Of a DNA stretch of 55,567 nucleotides, positions 8,994-18,693 are shown one piece after another. Origin of the DNA: Bacteroidales bacterium (GTDB lineage: Bacteria; Bacteroidota; Bacteroidia; Bacteroidales; P3); NCBI GenBank assembly GCA_024400495.1, contig JAKSMR010000018.1, positions 1-55,567 of the forward strand. The letters run 5' to 3'. Made by a program: the position numbers and the translations under genes. The first letter of the stretch is position 1. Every line of letters starts with the position of its first letter. The notes beneath the pieces are model-generated. The model did not search any database. It worked only from the letters and a program-made list of their open reading frames with translations, and had not been told where the DNA came from.

Positions 8994-9070
8994 CAGCCTG
9001 CCCGATAGCGATAACGACCGCACAAAGAACACTCACAAATCGCCAACCTCATCACTTCAAGCAAAAGAAT

Positions 9071-9940
9071 ATGGCAAACAAAAAGAAACACAGCAAGATG
9101 AGCCAATGGAGCCAGCGCACCTCCACGGTCTTCGGCATCACATTGGTGCTGTTCGTCTTCGGACTGCTGATGTTCATCGAATACCACTCCTACCGCACCA
9201 CCCACGACCTGCAGGAACGCATCACCTTCAAAGTGGACCTCGCGCCTGAGATCACCGACAGCACAGCCGTCATGCTCCGCGACGAGATCGCCGAATATGG
9301 CTATGTGAAGAAGGTGGACTATATCTCCAAGGAAGAAGCTGCAGAGATCTTTGCAGAAGAGCTGGGAGAGGACTTCGTGGGATTTCTGGGCTACAACCCG
9401 CTCTATCCTACGCTGATGGTGAACTTCAAGAGCGGTCTCGTCCCCGAAAAGGAGCAGGACCTCATCAACCAGTTCACCCGCACCGTGAGCGAGCTGCCCA
9501 TGGTCACCGGCGTGGCCTATCAGGAGAACGTGGTGAACGAGCTGAACGACATCTTCTACAAGATCGGCTGGCTGCTGATTGTCTTCATCGTGCTGCTGCT
9601 CTTTGTGTGTGTGATGCTCATCAGCAACACCATCAAGATCGCTATCTACACCTCGCAGGAGACCATCCAGACCATGCGCCTCGTGGGAGCCACCAACGCC
9701 TTCATCTCCCGCCCCTTCCTCTGGCGCAGCATATGGCTCGGATTCCTGGGCGGCCTCTTCGCAGACATCCTTATGGCTATTTCGGTCTATACCTTCAGCA
9801 GCCAGTTCTCGCTGCAGATCTTCGCTACCCAGCATACCATGGCGTACGGCATCATGGCCATCAGCCTCCCCGTGGTAGGCATCATCATCTCCTACTTCTC
9901 CACCTACTTCTCTGTCCGCCGCTATCTGCGCAGACGATAG
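9071..9940 (+). CDS. ftsX: FtsX-like cell division permease
   Basis: 289 residues. FtsX partners the ATPase FtsE in an ABC-type complex that activates cell-wall hydrolases at the septum. A basic cytoplasmic N-terminus is followed by TM1 (about 19-38), an extracytoplasmic domain (about 40-165), and three further TM segments (about 165-190, 218-240 and 262-285). The ISNTIKIAIYTSQETIQTMRLVGAT segment at the start of the permease domain is the FtsX signature. It begins the ftsX / DUF3098 / uppP / truB cluster, an order common in Bacteroidota. ftsE is not in the window. Confidence 0.92.
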   Translation: MANKKKHSKMSQWSQRTSTVFGITLVLFVFGLLMFIEYHSYRTTHDLQERITFKVDLAPEITDSTAVMLRDEIAEYGYVKKVDYISKEEAAEIFAEELGEDFVGFLGYNPLYPTLMVNFKSGLVPEKEQDLINQFTRTVSELPMVTGVAYQENVVNELNDIFYKIGWLLIVFIVLLLFVCVMLISNTIKIAIYTSQETIQTMRLVGATNAFISRPFLWRSIWLGFLGGLFADILMAISVYTFSSQFSLQIFATQHTMAYGIMAISLPVVGIIISYFSTYFSVRRYLRRR

Positions 9941-10004
9941 AAGGGGGATGGGAGAAAGAGACAGCGACCTGGTTCAGTAAATAAATATAATACGTTAAAA
10001 TATT

Positions 10005-10307
10005 ATGGCAACTTCATACAATAAAAAGAATACCAAGGGCGAAGCTCCTGCAAACAACTTTGCTTTCGCTTTCGGCACCCTCAACTATATCCTCATGGGC
10101 GTAGGCCTCGTGCTGCTGGCCATAGGCTACATCCTCCTCTGCGGCGGCGGCAGCGACGATCCCAACACCTTCAACCCCGCTATGTTCGACGGCCGTCGTC
10201 TCGTGGCAGCTCCCGTGATGATCATCCTCGGCTTTGTTGTCGAGATAGCAGCCATCATGATCAAATCCGGCAAGAAAGAGGCTGAGGAGACCAAATCCGA
10301 AGAATAA
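10005..10307 (+). CDS. DUF3098 small membrane protein
   Basis: 100 residues with two predicted TM segments (about 27-46 and 66-85) and a Lys/Glu-rich tail. The N-terminal NNFAFAFGTLNYILMGVG and central NPAMFDGRRLVAAPV segments match the DUF3098 family, which in Bacteroidota almost always lies between ftsX and uppP. The function is not established; its position suggests a cell-envelope or division role. Confidence 0.88.
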   Translation: MATSYNKKNTKGEAPANNFAFAFGTLNYILMGVGLVLLAIGYILLCGGGSDDPNTFNPAMFDGRRLVAAPVMIILGFVVEIAAIMIKSGKKEAEETKSEE

Positions 10308-10367
10308 CAACTGTCTGGCACCACCCCCGAAGGGAAGGGCCGGGAAAAGAAAAAAATACAGAACAGA

Positions 10368-11216
10368 ATGAACTGGCTTCAAGCTTTGATACTGGGTCTT
10401 GTGCAAGGACTCACCGAATATCTGCCCGTTTCCAGCAGCGGACATCTCACCATTGGCAACTACCTCTTCGGCATCGACGGCGAGGCTAACCTTACCTTCA
10501 ACGTGCTGGTGCATGTGGCCACCGTGCTGGCTACCTGTGTGGTGCTGTGGAAGGAAATCGTGTGGCTGTTCAAGGATTTCTTCAAGTTCCAATGGAACGA
10601 GGGAACGCGATATATCGTCAACATCCTCGTGTCCATGATCCCCATCATGGTGGTGGGCTTCTGCTTCAAGGACAAGGTGGAGGCCATCTTCAACCCCGAG
10701 ACCTCGCAGGCCTGGTTCGGCAACAGCCTCCTCATCGTAGGATGCTGCCTGCTGGTCACCGCCGCCCTGCTGGCGTTCTCCTATTTCGCCAAGCCCCGTC
10801 CCAAGGAGAATGTATCCATGTGGAACGCTTTCGTCATCGGTCTGGCTCAGGCTTGCGCCGTGCTCCCCGGCCTCTCCCGCTCGGGCAGCACCATCGCCAC
10901 AGGTCTGCTGCTGGGCAACAAGAAGGAGAAGCTGGCCCAGTTCTCGTTCCTCATGGTCATCCCTCCCATCGTGGGAGAGGCGCTGCTTGACGCCAAAGAC
11001 CTCCTCTTCCCCGACGCCGAAGTGATGGCCGAAGCTGCCAACGCAGCTGCCATCTCGCCTGTGGCTCTGGTGGTGGGCTTCCTGGCTGCTTTCGTGAGCG
11101 GCTGTCTGGCCTGCACCTGGATGATCAACCTGGTGAAGAAGGGTAAGCTGATCTGGTTCGCTATCTACTGCACTATCGTCGCCCTTTGTGCCATCATACT
11201 TCCTTATCTCTTCTAA
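10368..11216 (+). CDS. uppP: Undecaprenyl-diphosphatase
   Basis: 282 residues. An integral membrane enzyme that dephosphorylates undecaprenyl diphosphate so the lipid carrier can be reused in peptidoglycan and polysaccharide synthesis (BacA/UppP family). Both active-site motifs are present: [14 protein letters not shown] at 13-26 and the PGLSRSGS motif at 167-174. At least seven hydrophobic segments are visible. It lies 60 bp after the DUF3098 gene, and only 9 bp separate its stop from truB. Confidence 0.96.
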   Translation: MNWLQALILGLVQGLTEYLPVSSSGHLTIGNYLFGIDGEANLTFNVLVHVATVLATCVVLWKEIVWLFKDFFKFQWNEGTRYIVNILVSMIPIMVVGFCFKDKVEAIFNPETSQAWFGNSLLIVGCCLLVTAALLAFSYFAKPRPKENVSMWNAFVIGLAQACAVLPGLSRSGSTIATGLLLGNKKEKLAQFSFLMVIPPIVGEALLDAKDLLFPDAEVMAEAANAAAISPVALVVGFLAAFVSGCLACTWMINLVKKGKLIWFAIYCTIVALCAIILPYLF

Positions 11217-11225
11217 TAGAAAACT

Positions 11226-12053
11226 ATGACACTCGAGGAGCTGGAGCAGGGTAGGGTATTGCCGATAGATAAGCCTTATGGATGGTCGTCGTTTCAGGTG
11301 GTGAACAAGCTGAAATGGCAGATCAAGCGAGAGCTGGGCGTGAAGAAGTTCAAGATCGGACATGCCGGAACTCTCGACCCGTTGGCGTCGGGGATGCTGC
11401 TCGTATGTGTGGGGAAAGCCACCAAGCGCATCGACGAGCTGCAGGCTGGAACGAAGGTCTATACCGGCACCATCGTCCTGGGCGCCACCACCCCCTGTTT
11501 CGATATGGAGCGTTCGGTAAACGAATATGCGCCGACCTCGCATATCGACCTCCAGAAGCTGGAAGAGGTCCGCCAGCAGTTTGTGGGCGAGATCGACCAG
11601 GTGCCTCCCATGTTCTCGGCCGTAAGGGTGGCAGGCGAGAGAGCCTACAGCTATGCTCGCGACGGCAAGCCTGCCGAGATAGCTCCCAAGAAAGTGAAGG
11701 TGTATGATTTTGAGATAACTGCCGTCCGCAACCTCGGCAATCCTGACTTGGAGGAGCTCTTCCATCGCTATTCGTCGTCGCTCGCCGAAGGGCAGTCGGC
11801 CGACGAGCCTCAGCAGCAGGAGCAGCAGACGGAGCTCTATCGCAACCCGCAGGGCCATATCCCTGAGGGGCTGCCACAGGTGGACTTCCGCATCCGTTGC
11901 GGTAAAGGGACCTACATCCGCAGCATCGCCAGAGACTTCGGCCTCGCTTTGGATAGCGTGGCCTTCCTCGCCTCGTTGAGAAGAGAGCAGGTGGGGGAAT
12001 ATACGGTCGATAGGGCTATTGCTGTCGAGAGCGGCGCGGATGCGGCAATCTAA
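11226..12053 (+). CDS. truB: tRNA pseudouridine(55) synthase
   Basis: 275 residues. It isomerises U55 in the T-loop of tRNAs. The catalytic motif GHAGTLDPLASG carries the nucleophile Asp51. The motif VPPMFSAVRVAGERAYSYAR and the late FRIRCGKGTYIRSIARDFG are family signatures. An insertion of about 40 residues (roughly 177-217), rich in Gln, Glu and Ser, sits inside the catalytic domain before FRIRCGKG and is unusual. The gene follows uppP by 9 bp. Confidence 0.96.
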   Translation: MTLEELEQGRVLPIDKPYGWSSFQVVNKLKWQIKRELGVKKFKIGHAGTLDPLASGMLLVCVGKATKRIDELQAGTKVYTGTIVLGATTPCFDMERSVNEYAPTSHIDLQKLEEVRQQFVGEIDQVPPMFSAVRVAGERAYSYARDGKPAEIAPKKVKVYDFEITAVRNLGNPDLEELFHRYSSSLAEGQSADEPQQQEQQTELYRNPQGHIPEGLPQVDFRIRCGKGTYIRSIARDFGLALDSVAFLASLRREQVGEYTVDRAIAVESGADAAI

Positions 12054-12256
12054 GCGCGTGGAACAGCACCTCTGATGTGCCTCTATGTCGTCCCTGATGC
12101 GACGATGATGGGAGAGAGGTGCGAGTCTGACGGCCGCCTGGAGCAAGGGCGCTCCCTTGGGAGGATATTTCTTAAATGCCGAAAAAAAGTGTGTTCTGCA
12201 ATTGGTTGTGTTTCTTTGTTTTGCAGAATGTTGCGGTAAATTAAATGTTAAAATAC
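12054..12256. other. Intergenic region with a long imperfect hairpin
   Basis: Between truB and queA. GCACCTCT at 12066-12073 pairs with AGAGGTGC at 12115-12122, with a shorter internal TCGTC/GACGA pairing. There is no U-run, so I do not call it a terminator. A downstream promoter makes queA independently expressed. Confidence 0.4.
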
Positions 12257-12287
12257 TTGACTTTTGCCTCAAAATTTCGTATCTTTG
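12257..12287 (+). promoter_or_regulatory. queA promoter
   Basis: TTGA at 12257-12260, a 19-bp spacer and TATCTTTG at 12280-12287, a good Bacteroidota promoter. It lies 60 bp upstream of the preferred queA start. Confidence 0.7.
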
Positions 12288-12347
12288 CACGAAATAGGCG
12301 AGGGTTTGTCCCTGTCGCCACTCCAGAAAAAGAAAAAAATATTCGTT

Positions 12348-13469
12348 ATGATTAACACATTATACTCTACCATGAAGCTCTCGCAGTTCAAATTCCAGCT
12401 GCCCAAGGAGCTTATCGCCGAAAAACCTTCCAAACAGAGAGACGAGGCCCGTCTGCTGGTACTCCATCGCGATACCGGCGAGATCGAGCACAAGCTCTTC
12501 AAGGATATGATCAACTATGTGGACAAGGACGACGTGATGGTGATGAACAACACCAAGGTCTTCCCCTCCATGCTCTATGGCGAGAAGGAGAAGACCGGAG
12601 CCAAGATTACCGTCTTCCTCCTGCGCGAGCTTAATGAAGAGACCCGCCTGTGGGACGTGGTGGTAGACCCCGCCCGTAAGATCCGCATCGGCAACAAACT
12701 CTATTTCGGCAACAACGACTCTCTCGTTGCCGAGGTTATCGACAACACCACCTCCCGCGGCCGCACCATCCGTTTCCTTTTCGATGGCGACCACGACGAG
12801 TTCATCTCCATCATCCGCAGCATGGGCAAGATGCCTGTCCCCGAAGATGTCATCAAGGCTCGTATGGAGCGCTTGTCCAAGGACAAGGTCGTTACCCCTC
12901 TCGGCCTCATCACCAACGACGACGCCGAGCGCTATCAGACCCTCTATGCAAAACACGAAGGTGCTGTGGCTGCTCCCGCTGCCGGTCTGCACTTCAGCCG
13001 CGAGCTTCTGAAACGTCTCGAGATCAAGGACGTCAAGTTCGCCGAGCTCACCCTGCACGCAGGACTGGGTAACTTCAAGCCCATCGAGGTGGAGGACCTC
13101 TCCAAGCATCGCATGGATGCCGAAGAGATGCACATCACCCCCGAAACCTGTGAGATGATCAACGCCGCCAAGCGTAACGGCCACAAGGTCTGCTGCGTGG
13201 GCACCACCTGCATGAAAGCCCTCGAGACCGCCGTCACCATCCCGGGCAAGATCCAGCCCTACGACGGATGGAGCAACAAGTTCATCTTCCCTCCCTACGA
13301 TTTCACCATCGCAGACATGATGATCACCAACTTCCACCCCTCCATGTCGTCGCTCTTCATCCTCACCAGCGCCTTTGCCGGCGAGAATCTCCTTATGCAG
13401 ACCTACCAGACTGCCATCAAAGAGAAATACAAATTCGGCACCTACGGCGACGCTATGCTCATCCTCTAA
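12348..13469 (+). CDS. queA: S-adenosylmethionine:tRNA ribosyltransferase-isomerase
   Basis: 373 residues from the ATG at 12348. QueA transfers and rearranges the ribosyl group of S-adenosylmethionine onto preQ1 at tRNA position 34, forming epoxyqueuosine. The segments [29 protein letters not shown] and [10 protein letters not shown] are typical. The family usually begins at MKLSQF, which is the ATG at 12372. I prefer 12348 because the A-rich stretch common before Bacteroidota starts precedes it, but the two cannot be separated by eye. A third ATG at 12264 lies upstream of the -7 box and is rejected. rarA follows after 15 bp. Confidence 0.95.
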   Translation: MINTLYSTMKLSQFKFQLPKELIAEKPSKQRDEARLLVLHRDTGEIEHKLFKDMINYVDKDDVMVMNNTKVFPSMLYGEKEKTGAKITVFLLRELNEETRLWDVVVDPARKIRIGNKLYFGNNDSLVAEVIDNTTSRGRTIRFLFDGDHDEFISIIRSMGKMPVPEDVIKARMERLSKDKVVTPLGLITNDDAERYQTLYAKHEGAVAAPAAGLHFSRELLKRLEIKDVKFAELTLHAGLGNFKPIEVEDLSKHRMDAEEMHITPETCEMINAAKRNGHKVCCVGTTCMKALETAVTIPGKIQPYDGWSNKFIFPPYDFTIADMMITNFHPSMSSLFILTSAFAGENLLMQTYQTAIKEKYKFGTYGDAMLIL

Positions 13470-13484
13470 TCCCCGCAGGCAGGC

Positions 13485-14771
13485 ATGCAACCGTTAGCAG
13501 AAATATTGCGTCCCACCTCGCTGGACAACTATATCGGCCAGTCGCATCTCGTAGGCGAAGGGGCTGTGCTGCGCACCCTTATCGAGAGCGGACGTATCCC
13601 TTCGATGATCTTCTGGGGGCCTCCCGGCATCGGAAAGACCACCCTCGCTATGATCATCTCCCAGACGCTCAACCGTCCGTTCCACACCCTCAGCGCCATC
13701 AGCAGCGGCGTGAAAGAGGTGCGTCAGGTTATCGACGACGCCACGAAGGAGGAGGGCGCCATCCTCTTCATCGATGAGATCCATCGCTTCAACAAAAGCC
13801 AGCAGGACTCGCTCCTCGGGGCCGTGGAGAAAGGCATCATCACCCTCATCGGCGCCACTACCGAAAACCCCTCCTTCGAGGTCATCTCGGCGCTCCTCTC
13901 CCGTTGTCAGGTCTACGTGCTGAAGGATTTCGGCGAAGAGGAGATGCGGCAGCTCCTCGACAGCGCCGTGAGATACTACGCTACGCAGGATATCATCGTC
14001 ACCCTCAAAGAGACGGCGGCTCTGATGCGCATCAGCGGCGGCGACGCCCGCAAGCTGCTCAACGCCCTCGAGCTGGTGGTGAACCGCGCCATCTCGTCCA
14101 GCCGCTATGTGGTAGGCTCCGGACAGCCGCTCTCCATCGAGGTCACCAACCAGAGCGCCACTACCGTCATCCAGCAGAACCTCGCCTTCTACGACCGCCA
14201 GGGAGAGATGCACTACGACATCATCTCCGCCTTCATAAAATCGATGCGAGGCAGCGACCCCAACGCCGCCGTCTACTGGCTGGCACGAATGATAGAAGGT
14301 GGCGAAGACCCCGTCTTCATCGCCCGTCGTATGCTCATCTTCGCTAGCGAGGACATCAGCAACGCCAACCCCAATGCCCTGCTCCTCGCCAACGCCTGCT
14401 TCGAGGCTGTGACGAAGATAGGCTATCCCGAGTGCCGCATAACCCTCTCTCAATGTGCTGTCTATCTCGCCAACTCGGCCAAGAGCAACAGCACCTATAT
14501 GGCTCTCAAGAACGCGCAGGCGGCCATAAGGCAGACAGGCGACCTCTCGGTTCCGCTCCACATCCGCAACGCCCCCACCAAGCTGATGGGCGACCTCGGC
14601 TATGGCGACGGATATAAATATGCACACAACTACGAAGGCAATTTCGTCGATCAGGAATTCCTTCCCGACCAGCTGCGCGGCACGAAGTTCTACGAACCCG
14701 GCAACAACCCCGCCGAGGAGAAGACCCGCGAACTTCTGCGCTGGCGCTGGAAAGAGAAATATAACTATTAA
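13485..14771 (+). CDS. rarA: Replication-associated recombination protein A (MgsA/RarA AAA+ ATPase)
   Basis: 428 residues, the usual family length. An AAA+ clamp-loader-like ATPase acting at stalled forks. Walker [10 protein letters not shown] is at 45-53 and Walker [12 protein letters not shown] near 94-104, followed by the [10 protein letters not shown] sensor segment. The C-terminal tetramerisation domain shows [15 protein letters not shown]. The start follows queA by 15 bp, suggesting co-transcription. Confidence 0.95.
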   Translation: MQPLAEILRPTSLDNYIGQSHLVGEGAVLRTLIESGRIPSMIFWGPPGIGKTTLAMIISQTLNRPFHTLSAISSGVKEVRQVIDDATKEEGAILFIDEIHRFNKSQQDSLLGAVEKGIITLIGATTENPSFEVISALLSRCQVYVLKDFGEEEMRQLLDSAVRYYATQDIIVTLKETAALMRISGGDARKLLNALELVVNRAISSSRYVVGSGQPLSIEVTNQSATTVIQQNLAFYDRQGEMHYDIISAFIKSMRGSDPNAAVYWLARMIEGGEDPVFIARRMLIFASEDISNANPNALLLANACFEAVTKIGYPECRITLSQCAVYLANSAKSNSTYMALKNAQAAIRQTGDLSVPLHIRNAPTKLMGDLGYGDGYKYAHNYEGNFVDQEFLPDQLRGTKFYEPGNNPAEEKTRELLRWRWKEKYNY

Positions 14772-14811
14772 GACCGACTTCCCGGAAGTCACCCAATAAG
14801 GAAAAGCACAA

Positions 14812-16731
14812 GTGGCAGACGCATTACTTACTGTTGAAAATCTCACTAAGTCCTATGGCGACAAGCTCCTCTTCGAGGATATCTCGTTCGGTATCAACGC
14901 CGGACAGAAGATGGCGCTCATAGCCCGCAACGGCTACGGAAAGAGCACCTTGCTCGATATCCTTACCGGCAAAGTGCTGCAGGATAGCGGCCGCGTGACC
15001 TTCAGCGGCGACATCAAGATGGCCTACCTCTCGCAGAACCCCGAGATCCATAGCGGACAGACCATACGCGACTTCGTCTTCGCGTCTGACAACCAATATA
15101 TACGTCTTATCGCTCAATACGAAGAGGCACTCCTGCAGACTTCCCTCGGAAAGGAGGCGGCGGTAAACCGGCTTACCGAGCTCACCAACCGCATGGATGT
15201 GCTCAACGCATGGGACTACGAGAGCCGCGTCAAAGAGGTCCTCGGACGACTCTCTATCAACGAACTCGACAAGCCTGTCGACATCCTCTCGGGTGGAGAG
15301 CGCAAAAAGGTGGCTCTGGCCCGCACGCTCATCGACGACGTCAACTTCCTCATCCTCGACGAGCCCACCAACCATCTCGACATCCAGATGATAGAATGGC
15401 TCGAGGATTTCCTCTCCAAACAGAAGTTGGCCATCCTCATGGTCACCCACGACCGCTATTTCCTCGATAACGTCTGTCACGATATCATCGAAATCGACAA
15501 CTCTACTCTCTATCACTACCGACCCAACAACCCCACCATTCCTCCCTACGACTATTACCTCGAGAAGAAGCTCGAGCGCCAGGCCAACGCGAAAGCCGAG
15601 GTGGAAAAGGCCAAAAGCCTCTACCGTACCGAGCTGGAATGGATGCGCCGCATGCCCCAGGCTCGCGGCACCAAAGCGAGGGCCCGTATCGACGCCTTCT
15701 ATGAGCTGGAGCAGAAAGCTCACACCCGTTTCGACGAGAAGAAGCCCGAGCTCTCCGTGAAGACCGAACGCATCGGTGGCAAGATCCTCGAGATGTACAA
15801 CGTCACCAAAGCCTACGACGGACGCAAGATGGTCGACGATTTCTCCTACACCTTCAAGAAAGGAGAGAAGATCGGCGTTGTCGGCCCTAACGGCATCGGA
15901 AAGTCCACCTTCCTCAACCTCCTCACCGAGCAGCTGCGCCCGGATACAGGTAAGGTCATCGTCGGCCAGACCATACAGTTCGGCTTCTACACCCAGAACG
16001 GTCTCAAAGCCAAGGACGACATGCGTGTCATAGAGATCATCAAGGAGGTCGCCGACGTCATCGAACTCGAAGGCGGCAAGGAGATGACGGCCCATCAGTT
16101 CCTCACCTATTTCGGATTCGACGGAGCCACGCAGTTCAACTACTTCTCCAACCTCAGCGGAGGCGAGCGTCGCCGTCTCTACCTCCTTACCGTGCTGATG
16201 GCCAATCCTAACTTCCTCATCCTCGATGAGCCCACCAACGATCTGGATATCTACACCCTCGAGATACTGGAGAAGTTCCTCAAAGGCTACAAAGGCTGTC
16301 TGCTTATCGTCAGCCACGACCGCTCCTTTATGGATAACCTCGTCGACCATATCTTCGTCTTCGAGGGCGACGGCAAGATAAAGGACTACCACAGCAACTA
16401 CTCCGACTATCTCGAAGAGAAGCAACGTCAGCTCAAAGCCCAGCAGAAGGCCCAAAGCGAGGTCAGGAACGAAGCCTACCAGCAGACGCAGTCCGAAAAG
16501 AAAGCCTCCTCCCGGCCTAAGGCCACTTTCAAGCAGAAGCAGGAGTACGAGCAGTTGGGCAAAGAGATAGAGCAGCTCAATGCCGAGAAGCTCCAGCTGG
16601 AGACGCTCCTCAGTTCTGGCCAGGAAACTGATGTCGAGAAACTTACCCAGGCTTCCAACAGGATAGGGGAGATCATCGGAGCCCTTGATGAGAAAGAGAT
16701 GCGTTGGCTCGAGTTAGACGAGCTGATGTAG
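14812..16731 (+). CDS. ABC-F family ATPase (Uup/YheS-like)
   Basis: 639 residues, starting at a GTG (14812). Two ABC ATPase domains sit on one chain with no membrane segment, as in ABC-F ribosome-associated factors. The first P-loop is RNGYGKST (about 39-46) with signature LSGGERKKVALARTL. The second P-loop is GPNGIGKST with signature LSGGERRRLYLLTVL. Both have DEPTN Walker B motifs. The linker between domains is charged and helical. The C-terminus (about 545-625) is a Lys/Glu/Gln-rich coiled coil, as in Uup-like proteins. Whether it confers antibiotic protection cannot be told from sequence. Confidence 0.93.
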   Translation: MADALLTVENLTKSYGDKLLFEDISFGINAGQKMALIARNGYGKSTLLDILTGKVLQDSGRVTFSGDIKMAYLSQNPEIHSGQTIRDFVFASDNQYIRLIAQYEEALLQTSLGKEAAVNRLTELTNRMDVLNAWDYESRVKEVLGRLSINELDKPVDILSGGERKKVALARTLIDDVNFLILDEPTNHLDIQMIEWLEDFLSKQKLAILMVTHDRYFLDNVCHDIIEIDNSTLYHYRPNNPTIPPYDYYLEKKLERQANAKAEVEKAKSLYRTELEWMRRMPQARGTKARARIDAFYELEQKAHTRFDEKKPELSVKTERIGGKILEMYNVTKAYDGRKMVDDFSYTFKKGEKIGVVGPNGIGKSTFLNLLTEQLRPDTGKVIVGQTIQFGFYTQNGLKAKDDMRVIEIIKEVADVIELEGGKEMTAHQFLTYFGFDGATQFNYFSNLSGGERRRLYLLTVLMANPNFLILDEPTNDLDIYTLEILEKFLKGYKGCLLIVSHDRSFMDNLVDHIFVFEGDGKIKDYHSNYSDYLEEKQRQLKAQQKAQSEVRNEAYQQTQSEKKASSRPKATFKQKQEYEQLGKEIEQLNAEKLQLETLLSSGQETDVEKLTQASNRIGEIIGALDEKEMRWLELDELM

Positions 16732-16822
16732 CATCTCCCCGCACGCTCTCTCTCAAAAAACACGATTGATAGAAGCCTCTAATGGATTCAAAGAACTAAT
16801 CCTTAGAGGTTGCCTGATAAAC

Positions 16823-16856
16823 AAAAAAGAGAGACATCTTCTCTGGTGTCTCTCTT
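16823..16856 (-). terminator. Intrinsic terminator for the coiled-coil protein gene
   Basis: A perfect 10-bp stem (16827-16836 with 16847-16856, AAGAGAGACA and its complement) around a 10-base loop. On the minus strand it is followed by a run of U from 16828 to 16823. It lies 27 bp beyond the stop at 16883 and may also stop the converging ABC-F transcript. Confidence 0.85.
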
Positions 16857-16882
16857 CTTGTTGTAGATCGTTTTTAGAACGA

Positions 16883-17386
16883 CTATTTCTCGGGGAGTAC
16901 GGCAGGGTGGCCGTAGGTGTCGAGGAACTGCTGCTTGAGCTTGTCGGCCTCTTTGCGATCGTGCTCGGCTTCGCGCTGGCTCTTCTCAGACTCTTTGATG
17001 GTCTTGTCGAGGTCGGCTTGTGCACTTTGGGCTTTCTCGTTAGCCTTCTTTATAGCCTTCTCTGCGTCGGATTGTGCTTTCTTGGCTTTATCCTGTGCTT
17101 TCTTGATCTGAGAGTGGGCCTTTTCGGCAGCTACAGCAGATTTGTTGGCTTTGTCGATGGCTTTGAGGACCTTCTTCTGGTCTTTCTCTTCGGCTTTGGC
17201 GAGCTTCTCTTGATCTTTCTGCTGCTTCTCGAGGAGCTTCTGCTGCTCTTTGGCCTGCTTCTCGGTAAGAGCCTGCTGCTCCTGCTGCTGCTTGTTCTGG
17301 AGGCTGTTCAACTCGGGGTTGTTGCTCTGGGCGAATCCTATGGTTGCAATGGCAACGGCAAAGGAGAAAATAATGAGTTTTTTCAT
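16883..17386 (-). CDS. Exported Lys/Gln/Ala-rich coiled-coil protein
   Basis: 167 residues with a clear Sec signal peptide (MKKLIIFSFAVAIATIGFAQ, cleavage after Ala19). The rest, about 25-150, is one long helical coiled coil with heptad-like runs of Gln, Lys, Glu and Ala and no Cys. It ends DTYGHPAVLPEK. No catalytic motif is visible. A periplasmic structural or binding role is only a guess. The same composition occurs in the middle of the larger protein at 23662-25239. Confidence 0.8.
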   Translation of the reverse strand: MKKLIIFSFAVAIATIGFAQSNNPELNSLQNKQQQEQQALTEKQAKEQQKLLEKQQKDQEKLAKAEEKDQKKVLKAIDKANKSAVAAEKAHSQIKKAQDKAKKAQSDAEKAIKKANEKAQSAQADLDKTIKESEKSQREAEHDRKEADKLKQQFLDTYGHPAVLPEK

Positions 17387-17642
17387 GATAATTGTTTGGA
17401 TTTTGGGTTTTATTGATATATTTTGATAATTTTTTTTAAATTTATAATATGTTGGTTTATAGTGATATTGCGTTTGATGTGATAATTTTTTTAATTTTTT
17501 TTGAAAAAATATGCAAGTTTTCTAAAATAGGCAGTACAAAACTATTGTTTGTTATTTTGTCGAAAAGGGAACGCCGAGGTCTTTCATAAGGCCGGAGCAC
17601 TTCTGGAGAGAACGGTAGGTTCTGGATGAATCCCCTGACAGA

Positions 17643-18686
17643 TCATCGTTTTGCCAGAAGTCCCTTTTTGTTTTTTAACTCTCTTTTTACTTTTCTTTTG
17701 CCGGCAAGCACAGGTGCTTTGTCCAGCAAGAATATTATTATAGGATAGGTGATGATTATCGTGGCCAGGGTGGCGGGAATGTAGTTGAGTCGGCTGCTCC
17801 CCATCCCGATATGGTTGAGGAGGATGGTGGTGAGGGAGATGATGATGCTATGGCATCCGAGAATGACAAGTGTGCCTCGGCTCAGTATCTCCGCGGGGCT
17901 GTAGAGTAGGGAAAGGCGCTTCTCCAGGCGAGAGAGTCCGTTGCATATCAGTAAGGTGATGAGGGTGGCGTTAAGATACATCAACAATGGGCTGGCTCCA
18001 TAGCTGGATTCGTAGATGTCGACGGCTTTGTTCTGAATGGTGAGGAACAGACCTGCGGCCAGGAGGATCAGGAGCTGGTATGCTTTAAGGGAGAGCATCT
18101 TCTCCTTGAACTCTTTGATATAGGTGCCGATAATCAGGAACGGCCAGCATACGATAACCTTGGCAAGATGCCAGTCCTGTATGGCAGCATAGGCTTCCCA
18201 TATCATCGGCTGGAGCCAGGTGAAGAGGATGCAGACTACCATGATCTGCCAACGCCACTTTGTGGTCCAGTCGAACATCTTGAGGTCGCCCATGAGGCAT
18301 CGGCAAAGGAAAAGGACGATGAGGAACCATTGTCCTGTGAAGGGTGTATGGTATGCTCCGTGGTTGGCGACGAAGAAAGGCTGCCAGCTTTTCCCCAGGT
18401 AAGCTCCTATGGCCTGGAGGGAGAGGCCGTTGGTGCCGATGTTCAAGGCATGGCTGTATATGAGGTTGATGATCCCGAAGAATAGGATGGGGATGAACAG
18501 GGAACGGGCGGTCTGCTTCCAGCTGTGGGCTTTGTAGAGGTGTCCTGATAGGATGAAGAAGGCGGGCATATGGAACGCGTATATTGTCTGATGCTCCCAT
18601 CCCGAAGGGCAGGCGTGGCCAAGCACCACACATATGATCAGTAGCGCTTTGGCGAGATCGATCCAATATTCACGTTGTTGTTCCAT
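17643..18686 (-). CDS. Acyltransferase family 3 membrane protein
   Basis: 347 residues from the ATG at 18686, which is 7 bp after the aroA stop. An upstream TTG would overlap aroA by 20 bp and is less likely. The start EYWIDLAKALLIICVVLGHA holds the family-3 acyltransferase motif in TM1, and HMPAFFILSGHLYK is the second conserved segment. About ten hydrophobic segments follow, and the tail is strongly basic. Such enzymes O-acylate cell-surface sugars or glycans; the substrate cannot be named. It is probably expressed from the dnaG / sigma-54 activator / aroA transcript. Confidence 0.9.
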   Translation of the reverse strand: MEQQREYWIDLAKALLIICVVLGHACPSGWEHQTIYAFHMPAFFILSGHLYKAHSWKQTARSLFIPILFFGIINLIYSHALNIGTNGLSLQAIGAYLGKSWQPFFVANHGAYHTPFTGQWFLIVLFLCRCLMGDLKMFDWTTKWRWQIMVVCILFTWLQPMIWEAYAAIQDWHLAKVIVCWPFLIIGTYIKEFKEKMLSLKAYQLLILLAAGLFLTIQNKAVDIYESSYGASPLLMYLNATLITLLICNGLSRLEKRLSLLYSPAEILSRGTLVILGCHSIIISLTTILLNHIGMGSSRLNYIPATLATIIITYPIIIFLLDKAPVLAGKRKVKRELKNKKGLLAKR

Positions 18687-18693
18687 AACTTTG

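Noticed and set aside
10014-12290. A 758-residue open frame on the minus strand opposite DUF3098, uppP and truB
   Set aside because: It crosses three well-supported genes and their gaps. The His/Gln/Glu-rich translation is typical of antisense frames; no domain is recognised.
12264-12347. Upstream start of queA at 12264
   Set aside because: It lies upstream of the -7 promoter box at 12280-12287, so it would not be on the transcript from that promoter, and the extra residues have no counterpart in the family.
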